Shown: piece after piece, positions 17,497 through 27,544 of the stretch
Position numbering within the stretch: the first letter of the stretch is position 1
How the letters are laid out: each line of letters begins with the position of its first letter
Assembly: GCF_011390835.1 (NCBI RefSeq)
Contig: NZ_JAABRQ010000005.1
Coordinates: 1-64,000 of the forward strand
Origin: Hydrogenophaga sp.
GTDB lineage: Bacteria; Pseudomonadota; Gammaproteobacteria; Burkholderiales; Burkholderiaceae_C
DNA length: 64,000 nucleotides
Direction of reading: 5' to 3'
The notes under the pieces: generated by a model
What the model was told of the DNA's origin: nothing
The model's database searches: none
The model's input: the letters and a program-made list of their open reading frames with translations, nothing else
Program-made: the position numbers and the translations under genes

Positions 17497-18381
17497 GTGC
17501 AAAGCACCGAACACCTGAGCGAAGACATCACCGAGCGGCGCCTGGCCGACGCCTGGGCCGAGCTTCAAGCTCATGCCACCAACGGCAACGCGCTGGAAGC
17601 CGACGCCTACCGCCTGGCCTTTGCCGACCCGGAGTTCCTGCTGCGCCGCGAGACGCGGGGCATCCGCTTTCAGCTGGAGATGCTCAAGCCCGATCTGGCG
17701 CAGCAAGACCTGGGTATTGAAAACACCGTGGTGGTGTTTGGCAGCGCACGATTCAAGGAAACCAGCGAGGCCCAGGCCCTGCTGGCACAGGCCGAAGCCG
17801 ACGGAGACGCAGCGGCCATCGCACGCGCGCAGGCGCTGGTGCGCAACGCCCCCTACTACGACCAAGCCCGCAGCTTTGCCAGCACCGTGGCGCGCTACAG
17901 CCAGCGTTGCCCCAAGGACGATCAGCTCTACATCTGCACCGGGGGTGGCCCGGGCATCATGGAGGCGGCCAACCGCGGCGCACACGACGAAGGCGCCCTG
18001 AACGTCGGCCTCAACATCGCCTTGCCCCACGAACAGGAAGGCAACCGCTTCATCTCACCCGAGCTGTGCTTCAAGTTCCACTACTTCGCGCTGCGAAAGA
18101 TGCACTTCATGATGCGGGCCAAGGCACTGGTGGCTTTTCCCGGCGGTTTTGGCACGCTGGATGAGCTGTTTGAGGTCATAACCCTAGTGCAATGCAAAAA
18201 GGCCAAGCCGGTGCCCATCGTGCTGTTCGGCAGCGACTACTGGAAGCGCCTGATCAACCTAGACCTGCTGGTCGAGGAAGGCACCATCTCGGCCGACGAC
18301 CTGCAGCTGTTCCAGTACGTCGACGATCCGCAGGCCGCCTGGGACTGCATCGTGCGCTTCTACAACCTGCCAGCGGTGTAG
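17497..18381 (+). CDS. LOG-family (TIGR00730-type) protein
   Basis: The product is 294 residues. It has the Rossmann-like lysine-decarboxylase-like fold of the LOG family, with GGGPGIMEAANRG and PGGFGTLDELFE, the nucleotide-binding and catalytic motifs of cytokinin riboside 5'-monophosphate phosphoribohydrolases. Bacterial members split ribose-5-phosphate from nucleoside monophosphates. An N-terminal extension of about 80 residues places it in the longer subgroup. The start is the GTG at 17497, since GGAG lies 6 nt upstream; there is no ATG at a suitable place. Confidence 0.85.
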   Translation: MQSTEHLSEDITERRLADAWAELQAHATNGNALEADAYRLAFADPEFLLRRETRGIRFQLEMLKPDLAQQDLGIENTVVVFGSARFKETSEAQALLAQAEADGDAAAIARAQALVRNAPYYDQARSFASTVARYSQRCPKDDQLYICTGGGPGIMEAANRGAHDEGALNVGLNIALPHEQEGNRFISPELCFKFHYFALRKMHFMMRAKALVAFPGGFGTLDELFEVITLVQCKKAKPVPIVLFGSDYWKRLINLDLLVEEGTISADDLQLFQYVDDPQAAWDCIVRFYNLPAV

Positions 18382-18527
18382 GCTAAACAGCGGCGGCTGC
18401 GGAGCCGCAAGTCGCACCCGCTGGATGCAGCTGGCAAGAGAACACGGTTTCGCCGTTGGGCCGCCCCAAGGTGAAACAGCCCCCTCCGGGAGGCAGCGCT
18501 CCCCGCAGCGGCGGGGCGCGGGCAGCT

Positions 18528-19910
18528 CTACTCCGCCCAGCCGCCACCCAGCGCCTTGTACAAGGCGACCTGATTCTGCTGCAACGCCAGCTGGCTGAGC
18601 GCCAGACTCTGCTGCGTACCAAACAGCGAGCGCTGGGCGTCCAGCACGTCGAGGAAACTGGCCACGCCATTGCGGTAGCGCAGCTCGGCCAGCCGAAAAC
18701 GATCGGCTTCCGCGGTCGCCTGCGCCTGTTGCGCCCTCACCTGCTCGCCCAGCGTGGCGCGACCCGCCAGCGCATCGGCGACTTCGCGAAACGCGGTCTG
18801 GATGGCCTTTTCGTACTGCGCCACGGCAATCTCGCGCGCGGCCTTCGCTGCGTCCAGATTGGCTTGATTGCGCCCGGCGTCAAAGATGGGTAGCACCGCC
18901 TGCGGCGCCATACTCAAGCCCCAGGAACCGCTCTTAAACAGGTCGGCCAGCTCGTTGCTCACTGTGCCCAGTCCGGCGGTGAGCGAAATGCGGGGGAAAA
19001 ACGCGGCGCGCGCCGCACCGATGTTGGCATTGGCGGCGATGAGTTGCTGCTCGGCCTGGCGGATGTCGGCGCGGCGGTTGAGCAGGTCCGAAGGCAGGCC
19101 GGCGGGCACGGTCGCCATGAGCGGGGCTTGGCCCGCGCTCCCCGGGTTCAACAAGAGGACGTCTGGCACCGACTGCCCCACGAGCAGGGTCAGCGCATTG
19201 CGGTCCAGCGCGCGTTGGCGCTGCTGCTGAGCCAGCGCCGATTCGGCCGCGGCGGTCAGCGATTCGGCCTGGCGCAGGTCAAGTGCCGAGGAAGCGCCGT
19301 TGTCGAAACGCAGACGGGTCAGGCGCAGAGAGTCGTTGCGGGTAGCGAGGGTGCGCTGGGTCAGCGCCAGCAGGTCATCATTGGCCTGCAGACTGAGCCA
19401 GGTGCTGGCCACCGCGGCGACCAGGCTGGTCTGCGCGGCGCGGCGCGCCTCTTCGCTGGCCAGGTACTGGGCCAGGGCGGCCTCCTTCAGGCTGGCGACA
19501 CGCCCGAAGAAGTCCAGTTCCCAGCTGCTCATGGCCAAGCCCACGCTGTAGCTGGTGTTGGTGCCGCCACTCGCATTGGGCTGGCGGCTGCCACTGGCCG
19601 CCAGGTTGAGCGTTGGCAGCTGGTCGGCACGCCGGATCTGGTACTGCGCGCGCACCTGCTCGATGTTGAGCGTGGCCACCCGCAGATCGCGGTTGTTGGT
19701 CAGCGCCAGCGTGATCAGCTCGCGCAGCCGCGCATCGGTCACGAAGTCCTGCCAGCGAATGTCCTCCGCCGCCTGGATCGCGCCTTGTTCAGGGAAGCTC
19801 GCGGCCACCGGCAAGGGTGGCGGCTCGTAGGTCGGGATGAAAGAGCAGCCAGCGAGCGCCAAGCTCAACAGGCTCAGGGTGACAGGGATCAGGTTTCGGC
19901 GGAAAGTCAT
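18528..19910 (-). CDS. RND efflux outer-membrane factor (NodT/OprM type)
   Basis: The product is 460 residues. A lipoprotein signal ends in LALAGC with the lipidated Cys at position 22. Two outer-membrane efflux protein repeats follow, typical of TolC-like trimers that form the periplasmic tunnel. It is the last gene of a three-gene operon with the adaptor and pump, 142 nt downstream of the pump gene. The start is the ATG at 19910; the open frame upstream belongs to the intergenic region. Confidence 0.92.
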   Translation of the reverse strand: MTFRRNLIPVTLSLLSLALAGCSFIPTYEPPPLPVAASFPEQGAIQAAEDIRWQDFVTDARLRELITLALTNNRDLRVATLNIEQVRAQYQIRRADQLPTLNLAASGSRQPNASGGTNTSYSVGLAMSSWELDFFGRVASLKEAALAQYLASEEARRAAQTSLVAAVASTWLSLQANDDLLALTQRTLATRNDSLRLTRLRFDNGASSALDLRQAESLTAAAESALAQQQRQRALDRNALTLLVGQSVPDVLLLNPGSAGQAPLMATVPAGLPSDLLNRRADIRQAEQQLIAANANIGAARAAFFPRISLTAGLGTVSNELADLFKSGSWGLSMAPQAVLPIFDAGRNQANLDAAKAAREIAVAQYEKAIQTAFREVADALAGRATLGEQVRAQQAQATAEADRFRLAELRYRNGVASFLDVLDAQRSLFGTQQSLALSQLALQQNQVALYKALGGGWAE

Positions 19911-20052
19911 GTCCTGAATTCCAACTTGCTTAGCGCAGGGCGCTGCGACACGAGTGAAGGTATGCCCACCAGCGCATGCCGAAGAACCGGCCTCGCCGGG
20001 CTGCTGGCATGGCCCGCCTTTGGGGGGGAAGGCGCAAAGCGACGCAGGGGGG

Positions 20053-23000
20053 TTAGTCATGCGTGACCCCATGCTGTGCAGCCGCCTCAGCATCGCGCCG
20101 CTGCTGGCGCTCGCTGCCCTTGAAGAGCGTTCGCACCACCACAAAAAACACGGGCACGAAGATGACGGCGAACACGGTGCCGGTGACCATGCCGCCCATC
20201 ACGCCGGTGCCGATCGCCCGCTGGCTGGCTGAGCCCGCGCCGGTGGCGATGGCCAGCGGCAGCACGCCCAGGGTGAACGCCATCGACGTCATGATGATCG
20301 GGCGAAAGCGCAGATGCGCGGCGGCCAGCGCCGCCTCGATCGCGGTCTTGCCCTGCGCCTGCAGGTCTTTCGCAAATTCGATAATCAGAATGGCGTTCTT
20401 GGCCGACAGGCCGATGATGGTGACCAGTCCCACCTGGAAGTACACATCGTTGGAATAGGAGCGCAGCAGCGTGGCGAGCAACACGCCCAGCACCCCCAGC
20501 GGCACAACCAGCACCACCGCCAGCGGCACGGTCCAGCTTTCGTACAGGGCGGCGAGACACAGGAACACCGCCAGGATGGCAAACGCGTAGAGCACCATGG
20601 CCTGCGAGCCAGCCAGTTTTTCTTCGCGCGACTGGCCCGACCACTCAAAACCGAAGCCGCGTGGCAGCTGCGACGCGAACTTCTCCATCTCGGCCAATGC
20701 GTCGCCCGTGCTGTAGCCCGGGGCAGCGCTGCCGCTCAGGCGCATCGCCGGATACCCGTTGTAGCGCACCGTCTGCATCGCGCCGTTGGCCCAGCGGGTG
20801 CTGGCAAAGGCCGACAGCGGCACTGCTTGACCCTGGTTGTTGAGCACGTTCAGTCGCAGCAAGTCGTCGGGTTGCATGCGCGAGGCCGCGTCGGCCTGCA
20901 CGACCACGCGCTGCAGGCGGCCGTTGTTGGGAAAGTCGTTGACGTAGCTCGACCCGAGTGCGGTCGCCACGGCACTGTTGATGGCATCAAAACCGACCCC
21001 CAGCGCACTGGCGCGGTCGCGATCAATGTCCACCTGCAGTTGCGGTGCATCCTCCAGACCGTCGGGCCGCACGCCGGTGATGATCTTGCTCTGCGACGCC
21101 ATGCCAAGCAGCTGGCCACGCGCGGCCAGCAGGGCGTCTCGCCCTAGACCGGCGCGGTCCTGCAGCCGGAAGCTGAAACCCGAGGAGTTACCGAGTTCAC
21201 GGATGGGTGGCGGGCTCAGCGGCAGGATGAAGGCATCGCGGATGCGCGACAACGCACCAAAAGCCCGACCGGCCACCGCTTCGGCCGAACTGCCTGGCGC
21301 GGTGCGCTCGGCCCAGTCTTTCAGCGTGACGAACACCAGCGCCGCGTTCTGACCCTGCCCCGAAAAACTGAAACCCAGCACACCCACCATGCTTTGCACC
21401 TCAGGCTGCTTCAGCATGAAGTCTTCCACCTGCTCCATCACGGCGCGCGTGCGTTCTTGCGTGGCTCCCGGCGGCAGCTGTACGTTGATCAGCAGGTTGC
21501 CCTGGTCCTCATTGGGCAGGAACGAGGTCGGCAGTCGGTTGTAGACCAGCACCGCCGCACCGACGATGGCGAGGTACACAACCATGGTGCGCCCTGCGCG
21601 CGGCAGCAGCGCAGCCACACCGCGTTCGTAGCCACCGGCGGTGCGCTTGAAGCCGCGGTTGAACCAGCCGAAGAAGCCTTTCTTCTCAAGGTGGTGTCCC
21701 GCCTGCACCGGCTTGAGCAGGGTGGCACACAGCGCTGGCGTGAGCGACAGTGCAAAAAACGCGGAGAAGGTGATGGACACGCCCATCACCGCAGCGAACT
21801 GGCGGTAGATGTTGCCGATCGATCCACTGAAAAAGGCCAGCGGCACGAACACCGCGATCAGCACCAGCGTCATGCCGATGATGGCGCTGGAGATCTGGCT
21901 CATCGCCTTTTTCGTTGCCTCCAGCGGCGAGAGGCCTTCCTCGCTCATGATGCGCTCGACGTTCTCCACCACCACGATCGCGTCGTCCACCACGATGCCG
22001 ATCACCAGCACCATGCCGAACATGGTGAGCACGTTGATGGAGAAACCCATGGCCAGCAACGTCGCGAAGGTGCCCAGCAACGCGATCGGCACCACGATGG
22101 TCGGAATGAAGGTGTAGCGTATGTTCTGCAGGAACAGGAACATCACAAGAAACACCAGGCCCACCGCTTCGAGCAAGGTAATCGCCACCTGCTGGATGGA
22201 GATGCTGATGAAGCGCGAGCTGTCGAAAGGCACCGCGTAGCCCACACCCTGAGGAAAGAAGCGCTCCAGCTCGGCCATTTTGTCGCGCACGGCCTTGGCG
22301 GTGGCCAGTGCGTTGCCGCTGGGCGAGAGCTGGATGCCGATACCGGTGGCGGGCTGGCCATTGAGCCGCGCCGAGGTCGCATAGGCTTGGGCGCCCAGCT
22401 CGATGCGCGCCACATCTTTCAGGCGCACCGTACCTCCGTCGGCGCGGGCGCGCAGCACCACATTGCCAAATTGCTCGACGGTGGAGAGCTGGCCGTTGAC
22501 GATGACCGTGGCTGCGATGCCCTGGCCAGCCACGTTGGGCAATGCACCAATTTCGCCAGCCGATACCTGAGCGTTCTGTGCGCGGATGGCCGCGGTCACG
22601 TCGGCCGAACTCAGGTTGAAGCCGATCAGCTTGGCCGGATCGACCCAGATCCGCATGGCGCGCTCGGTGCCAAACAGCTGCACCTGGCCCACGCCGGGCA
22701 CACGCTGCAACTCGGGCACGATGCTGCGCGAAGCGTAGTCACCCAGCGCCACCGGCTCCAGCCGGCCGTCGGTGGACGACAACATGACAAACATCAGGAA
22801 GTTGCCACGTGACTTGTCGACCCGCACACCCTGCTGGATCACCGCCTGCGGCAGGCGGGGCGTAGCCCGCGCCAGCCGGTTCTGCACATCCACCTGCGCC
22901 AGATCGGGATCGGTGCCGGGCTCGAAGCTCAGTGTGAGGTTACCGGTGCCGTTGGCCTGGGCCACCGCTTCCATGTAGATCAGGCCCGGCGAGCCGTTCA

Positions 23001-23205
23001 TTTCCTGCTCGATCACCGACAACACGCTGTCTTCCAGCGTTGAGGCCGACGCGCCCGGGTAGGCGGCCGAGACCACGATGGACGGCGGCGCCACCGGCGG
23101 GTATTGCGACACCGGCAACTGGGTGATGGAGACCACGCCGAGCACCATCACGAACAGCGCGATCACCCACGCGAAGATGGGTCGGTTGATGAAAAACTGG
23201 GCCAT
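20053..23205 (-). CDS. RND multidrug efflux pump (HAE1 family)
   Basis: The product is 1050 residues, the size of AcrB/MexB. It has the N-terminal MAQFFINRPIFAWVIALFVM helix, twelve transmembrane segments, two large periplasmic loops and the helix-4 relay sequence GIVVDDAIVVVENVER with the paired aspartates for proton transfer. It exports hydrophobic compounds using proton motive force as a trimer. The gene lies between the adaptor (12 nt gap) and the outer-membrane factor. No TetR repressor gene is adjacent, which is unusual for this class. Confidence 0.95.
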   Translation of the reverse strand: MAQFFINRPIFAWVIALFVMVLGVVSITQLPVSQYPPVAPPSIVVSAAYPGASASTLEDSVLSVIEQEMNGSPGLIYMEAVAQANGTGNLTLSFEPGTDPDLAQVDVQNRLARATPRLPQAVIQQGVRVDKSRGNFLMFVMLSSTDGRLEPVALGDYASRSIVPELQRVPGVGQVQLFGTERAMRIWVDPAKLIGFNLSSADVTAAIRAQNAQVSAGEIGALPNVAGQGIAATVIVNGQLSTVEQFGNVVLRARADGGTVRLKDVARIELGAQAYATSARLNGQPATGIGIQLSPSGNALATAKAVRDKMAELERFFPQGVGYAVPFDSSRFISISIQQVAITLLEAVGLVFLVMFLFLQNIRYTFIPTIVVPIALLGTFATLLAMGFSINVLTMFGMVLVIGIVVDDAIVVVENVERIMSEEGLSPLEATKKAMSQISSAIIGMTLVLIAVFVPLAFFSGSIGNIYRQFAAVMGVSITFSAFFALSLTPALCATLLKPVQAGHHLEKKGFFGWFNRGFKRTAGGYERGVAALLPRAGRTMVVYLAIVGAAVLVYNRLPTSFLPNEDQGNLLINVQLPPGATQERTRAVMEQVEDFMLKQPEVQSMVGVLGFSFSGQGQNAALVFVTLKDWAERTAPGSSAEAVAGRAFGALSRIRDAFILPLSPPPIRELGNSSGFSFRLQDRAGLGRDALLAARGQLLGMASQSKIITGVRPDGLEDAPQLQVDIDRDRASALGVGFDAINSAVATALGSSYVNDFPNNGRLQRVVVQADAASRMQPDDLLRLNVLNNQGQAVPLSAFASTRWANGAMQTVRYNGYPAMRLSGSAAPGYSTGDALAEMEKFASQLPRGFGFEWSGQSREEKLAGSQAMVLYAFAILAVFLCLAALYESWTVPLAVVLVVPLGVLGVLLATLLRSYSNDVYFQVGLVTIIGLSAKNAILIIEFAKDLQAQGKTAIEAALAAAHLRFRPIIMTSMAFTLGVLPLAIATGAGSASQRAIGTGVMGGMVTGTVFAVIFVPVFFVVVRTLFKGSERQQRRDAEAAAQHGVTHD

Positions 23206-23217
23206 GCTGTGCGGCCC

Positions 23218-24474
23218 TTACTTGGCTTCGGTCTTGGGTGCTGCGGGCTTGGCGGCCTCGCGCGAGCCGGGCGGAACCCAGGGCACCGGCTTCACCGGCG
23301 CACCACCGCGCAGCTTCTGGAAACCGTCGACCATGACCTGCTCGCCGGCCTTCAGGCCGTCGAGCACCACCCACTGTCCGTTTTGCTGACCACCCACTTT
23401 GACAGGTCGTGGCGCGACCTTGCCCTCTGCGTCCACCACCATCACCGTGTCGCCCTGTGCCGAGCGCGTCACCGCCTGCTGCGGCAGGGTGATGGCATCG
23501 CGCGCAGTGGCCTGCTCCAGCCGCACCCGCACATAAAGCCCGGGCAGCAGCGCGCCGTCCGGATTGGGCACCTCGGCGCGCAGCGTGATCTGGCTGGTGG
23601 CGGGATCGACCGTGAGGTCCGAGAACAGCAACTTGCCGGAGCGGCCGTATTCGCTGCCATCTTCCAGCACCACGCGCACGCTCGCCGCGCCGGCACCAGC
23701 CCCCTTGAGCTGGCCAGCCTCCAGCGAGCGCCGCAACCGCAGCACCTCGGCTGCCGACTGGGTGAAGTTCACAAACAGCGGGTTGACCTGCTGGATCACC
23801 GCCAGCTCGGTGGCCTGGCCCTGGCCCACCAGCGCGCCTTCGGTGACGAGCGCACGACCGATGCGACCGGCAATCGGCGCGGTGACGCTGGCGTAGCCCA
23901 GGTTGATGCGTGCGGTCTGAACCGCCGCCTGGGCCACGGCCACGTCGGCTTCGGCCGACTGCTGGGCGGCCAGCGCATTGGCGAATTCCTGCTGGCTAAT
24001 GGCATTTTCGGCCAGCAGCGGCTTGTAGCGATTGGCCAGCGCCGTGGCTTGCGTGCGATTGGCCTGGGCGCGCGCCAGCGAAGCTTCAGCGCTTTGCAAC
24101 GCAGCCGCGTAGGGCGCAGCATCGATGCGGAACAAGAGTTGACCTGCCTTCACGTCACTGCCTTCGCGGAACACGCGCTGCTGCAGAATGCCGGCCGCCC
24201 GCGCCCGCACCTCGGCCACGCGCGACGCCTCCAGGCGACCTGGCAGCTCCGTGATCAGACCCACATCACCCGGTGCCACCGTGACCACGCCAACTTCAGC
24301 CGGCGGCGGACCGCCCGCGCCGGGCGAACCTGGCGCCGCTCCGGGGCTCGGGGCCTTGTCACAAGCCGCAAGACCAACGCCCGCCGCCAACAGCAGAGTC
24401 CACAGGCCCAGGCGAGCGCCTGGCGGCCTGGGGGCAGCAGAACCCATCTTCAGGAGGGGGAATGAACCAAACAT
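23218..24474 (-). CDS. RND efflux periplasmic adaptor lipoprotein
   Basis: The product is 418 residues. The lipoprotein signal ends VGLAAC (Cys38). It is followed by the barrel-sandwich hybrid, an alpha-hairpin rich in Ala, Gln and Glu (about 120-200) and the beta-barrel and membrane-proximal domains of membrane-fusion proteins such as AcrA/MexA. It links pump and outer-membrane factor. The start is the ATG at 24474, preceded by GAGG; an ATG at 24447 is possible. It is the first gene of the efflux operon. Confidence 0.92.
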   Translation of the reverse strand: MFGSFPLLKMGSAAPRPPGARLGLWTLLLAAGVGLAACDKAPSPGAAPGSPGAGGPPPAEVGVVTVAPGDVGLITELPGRLEASRVAEVRARAAGILQQRVFREGSDVKAGQLLFRIDAAPYAAALQSAEASLARAQANRTQATALANRYKPLLAENAISQQEFANALAAQQSAEADVAVAQAAVQTARINLGYASVTAPIAGRIGRALVTEGALVGQGQATELAVIQQVNPLFVNFTQSAAEVLRLRRSLEAGQLKGAGAGAASVRVVLEDGSEYGRSGKLLFSDLTVDPATSQITLRAEVPNPDGALLPGLYVRVRLEQATARDAITLPQQAVTRSAQGDTVMVVDAEGKVAPRPVKVGGQQNGQWVVLDGLKAGEQVMVDGFQKLRGGAPVKPVPWVPPGSREAAKPAAPKTEAK

Positions 24475-24681
24475 GGAAACCTCGGCAACGAAGCGCTCGC
24501 CTGGCGGGGCCTTCAAAGGGCGACCGCAGTAGCGGCGGCGCGTGGCACCGCTTGCGCAAAAAGCAAAGAGGCAGTGTAGCGATGACGCCGTCCGGCTGCA
24601 GCGCGAGGGTCAAGGCGGGACAGACTTGCCTTCACGGGGCGGCTGAACACCCGGCCGCGCCGCGCGTGAGCAGGCCCGGAC

Positions 24682-25026
24682 TCAGCCAGGCCGGCGCTCT
24701 GGCACCGCGGTATCGGGTACCGGGGCCAGCGAACGGTGACGCAGGTGAAGCGCCGCCTGCGCCAGCAGGTTGGCCGAGACCGGCGCTGTCACGAACACGA
24801 ACAGCGTGATCAGCAGCTCGGCCAGTCCGGGGCGGCCGTGGTCGGCGGTGACCAGCATGGACGCGATCAGCACACCACCCACGCCCAGCGTGGAGGCCTT
24901 GGTAGGCGCGTGCAGGCGCATGTAAAAGTCCGGAAAGCGCGCCAGACCGATGGCGCCCACCAGCAAAAAGAAGGCGGCGATCACGATCATCAGCGCAGCC
25001 ACCAGTTCGAGCGGAGAGTTGTCCAT
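24682..25026 (-). CDS. mrpG: Mrp antiporter subunit G (fused-AB operon)
   Basis: The product is 114 residues with three hydrophobic helices and the MnhG/PhaG signature: GAIGLARFPDFYMRLHAPTKASTLG. It is a small inner-membrane subunit of the Mrp cation/proton antiporter, needed for complex assembly. It is the last gene of the operon AB-C-D-E-F-G, 12 nt after subunit F. The symbol mnhG or phaG is also used. Confidence 0.93.
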   Translation of the reverse strand: MDNSPLELVAALMIVIAAFFLLVGAIGLARFPDFYMRLHAPTKASTLGVGGVLIASMLVTADHGRPGLAELLITLFVFVTAPVSANLLAQAALHLRHRSLAPVPDTAVPERRPG

Positions 25027-25038
25027 GTCAGTGCCTCC

Positions 25039-25314
25039 TTATTCGATCACGTCGCCGCGTGTGATGTAGCGCGCCAGCGCCACGGTGGACACAAAGCCCA
25101 TCATCGCCACCAGCAGCGCGGCTTCAAAAAGCAGCTCGGTGTCCCAGCGGATGTCGAGCAGGATGATCAGCGCCACCACGTTCATGTAAAGCGTGTCCAG
25201 CGCCAACACGCGGTCGCTGATCTCGGGGCCCTTGAGCAGTCGCCAGGCGCACAAGGCCACGGCCACCGTGACGGCGGCGGTGCCCAGATCTAGGGCGATG
25301 GTGAGCAGAGTCAT
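25039..25314 (-). CDS. mrpF: Mrp antiporter subunit F (fused-AB operon)
   Basis: The product is 91 residues with three helices and the conserved RLLKGPEISDRVLALDTL segment of MnhF/PhaF, which carries the essential Asp. The start at the ATG at 25314 gives the usual length; the open frame extends 12 codons further upstream without a good ribosome site. It is 11 nt from subunit E. Confidence 0.92.
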   Translation of the reverse strand: MTLLTIALDLGTAAVTVAVALCAWRLLKGPEISDRVLALDTLYMNVVALIILLDIRWDTELLFEAALLVAMMGFVSTVALARYITRGDVIE

Positions 25315-25325
25315 GGCAGTGCCTC

Positions 25326-25886
25326 CTAGGTGGTGGATGACGGCGCACACTCGCTACCAAAAATGCGCAGCAGCGGTGCTTCGTAGCGCAGCTGGATGTC
25401 GCGCGCCAGCGCAGCCGGATCATCGCAATTGAGCGCGTGCACCAGAATCTCGCGACGCTGGGCGTACAGCACCGCCGACACGGTGCCCGGGGTCATGGTG
25501 ATGATGCTGGCCAGCAGCGTGTTCACCCGCGGGTGGTCGCTCTGCAGCGACACCGGCACCCAGGCCGGCTGGATCCCTTTCAGGCTGCCCAGGGTGATGC
25601 GCGCGACCGTGATGTTGGACAGCACGATGTCCCACAGCACCACGCCGGTGAGGCGAAACACCGTGGGCCAGTGCAAGGCGCTGGCGTCAGCCAGAAAACC
25701 GCGCAACAGGTGGGGCAGCAGCCAGCCCATGAGGGCCGCAGACAGCAGATGAACAAGCGCCAGGCTGTGCGAGAGCACCAGCCAGCTCAATGCCAGTTGA
25801 ATCGACAGCGCAGGGTGCGGAAAGATGCGCGTGAGCAGGCCTGGGCCTGGCGTGGTGCTGGCGGGAGCACGGTCGGTGGACATCAT
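25326..25886 (-). CDS. mrpE: Mrp antiporter subunit E (fused-AB operon)
   Basis: The product is 186 residues, a full-length MnhE/PhaE. It has an N-terminal membrane part with two to three helices (about 24-75) and a C-terminal cytoplasmic domain with the conserved TPGTVSAVLYAQRREILVHALNCDD region. It contrasts with the short E of the neighbouring operon. It overlaps subunit D by 4 nt. Confidence 0.92.
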   Translation of the reverse strand: MMSTDRAPASTTPGPGLLTRIFPHPALSIQLALSWLVLSHSLALVHLLSAALMGWLLPHLLRGFLADASALHWPTVFRLTGVVLWDIVLSNITVARITLGSLKGIQPAWVPVSLQSDHPRVNTLLASIITMTPGTVSAVLYAQRREILVHALNCDDPAALARDIQLRYEAPLLRIFGSECAPSSTT

Positions 25887-27544
25887 CGGGTCTCCTCTTT
25901 CACCGGCGGCTTGGGCGGCATGTGCGCGGCGGGCGGGACGCCGTCGTACGGCCGGGTGGTGCTCGCGTCAGCGCCACCCTGTGCGCGCAACACCGCCTCG
26001 GCGTAACCCGCCCGGTCGGCCAGCTGTAGCGCGGCGGCATCGGTGTATGTCTTGATGGGCGAGGCCAGCACCGCCATCCCCACCGTCACCACCATCAGCG
26101 AGAGCGTGGCCGCCAGCAACTTGGGGCTGCTGCCCGCCACCAACTCGGCGCGGCCAGCCTCGGGCTCGATGTGCCAGAACACGACCACGCCGGCGCGCGC
26201 CAGACCCACCAGCGAGAAGAAGCCCACCAGCAGCACCACCGACCAGACCCAGGCCTGCGCCTCCAGCCCGGCACTGCTTTGCAGCACCATGATCTTGCCC
26301 AGGAAACCGGGCAGCGGCGGCAGGCCGGCGGCCGAGGCGGCGCCGAAGATCAGCATCAGGCCCAGCAGCACCGGCTCGCGCACCGCCATCGCCGGCTGCA
26401 GCCGGTCGCCAAACTCGCCACGCTGCGCAGCCATGAGTTCGACCAGCAGGAACAGCGCAGCGATCACGATCGTGCTGTGCAGCGTGTAGTACAGCGCAGC
26501 TGACAGGCTGGCGGTGGTGAACAGCCCGACCGCGGCCAGGATGGTGCCCACCGAGGACACGGTGAGATAGGCGATCAGACGACCCATGCTGTGGGACGCC
26601 AGCGCGCCGAGCACGCCGAGCACGCTGGTGGTCAGCGCCAGCGGCAGCAGCCAGTCGACCACCGCAAGCGAGGCCTCGCCACCGCTGGCGCCAAAGATGC
26701 CCCAGTGCACCCGGATGATGCTGTACACCCCCACCTTGGTCATGATGGCAAACAGCGCAGCCACTGGCGCACTGGCCGCTGCGTAGGTCGACGGCAGCCA
26801 GAAGTACAGCGGCACCAGCGCGGCCTTCACCCCGAACACCAGCAGCAGGATCAGCGCCGCCGAACGCGCCAGCAAGGCCATGTCGCCAGTGATCAGAGGC
26901 ACACGATGGGCCAAGTCGGCCATATTGAGCGTGCCAGACACCGAATAGATCAGGGCCAGCCCGATCAGGAAAAGGGCCGACGCAGTCAGGTTGATGACCA
27001 CGTAGTGCACTCCGACCCGGAACCGCTCGCGACCCAGCCCATGGAGCAGCAGCACATACGAGGCGATCAGCAGCACCTCGAAGAACACGAACAGGTTGAA
27101 CAGATCACCGGTCAGGAAGGCGCCGCACAGCCCCATGAGCTGGAACTGGAACAGCGCGTGGAAATAGCGCCCGCGGTTGTCCCAGCCGCCTGTGGCGTAG
27201 TAAAGCGCGGGCACAGCCACCGCGTAGGTCAGCAGCACCATCAGCGCCGAGAGCCGGTCCACTACCATGACGATGCCAAACGGCGCTGGCCAGTCGCCCA
27301 GCGGGTAGACGGTGAGCGCGCCGCCATCGGCCAGCCTCACCAGCCGGATTGCCATCCAAAGCCCCAGCAGCGCCGAACCGAGGCTCAAGCGACGGCGCCA
27401 GCGCACACGGCCTTCGGCGTGGCCCACTGTGGTGAGGCTCGAAGTGTCGCCCAGCAGCAGCAAGACGCAGGCAGAGAAGGCTGGCAACAGCACCGAGAGC
27501 ACCGGTGCGTGCTGCAGCCAGAAGGAAGCGATGGTGTCGAACAT
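25883..27544 (-). CDS. mrpD: Mrp antiporter subunit D (fused-AB operon)
   Basis: The product is 553 residues with about 14 transmembrane segments and a proton-translocating domain homologous to NuoL/M/N. The Lys and Glu residues of such domains are seen in the FGVKAALVPLYFWLP and VFFEVLLIASYVLL stretches. It is one of the two large subunits that carry out the antiport. It overlaps subunit C by a single nucleotide and subunit E by 4 nt. Confidence 0.94.
   Translation of the reverse strand: MFDTIASFWLQHAPVLSVLLPAFSACVLLLLGDTSSLTTVGHAEGRVRWRRRLSLGSALLGLWMAIRLVRLADGGALTVYPLGDWPAPFGIVMVVDRLSALMVLLTYAVAVPALYYATGGWDNRGRYFHALFQFQLMGLCGAFLTGDLFNLFVFFEVLLIASYVLLLHGLGRERFRVGVHYVVINLTASALFLIGLALIYSVSGTLNMADLAHRVPLITGDMALLARSAALILLLVFGVKAALVPLYFWLPSTYAAASAPVAALFAIMTKVGVYSIIRVHWGIFGASGGEASLAVVDWLLPLALTTSVLGVLGALASHSMGRLIAYLTVSSVGTILAAVGLFTTASLSAALYYTLHSTIVIAALFLLVELMAAQRGEFGDRLQPAMAVREPVLLGLMLIFGAASAAGLPPLPGFLGKIMVLQSSAGLEAQAWVWSVVLLVGFFSLVGLARAGVVVFWHIEPEAGRAELVAGSSPKLLAATLSLMVVTVGMAVLASPIKTYTDAAALQLADRAGYAEAVLRAQGGADASTTRPYDGVPPAAHMPPKPPVKEETR

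Noticed and set aside
18393..18408. GCGGCT-GCGG-AGCCGC hairpin after the LOG-family gene
   Set aside because: A 6-bp stem without a U-run in GC-rich DNA is too weak to call as a terminator.
21394..22812. Open frame of 472 codons opposite the RND pump
   Set aside because: His/Gln/Arg-rich antisense reading; the pump on the other strand is unambiguous.
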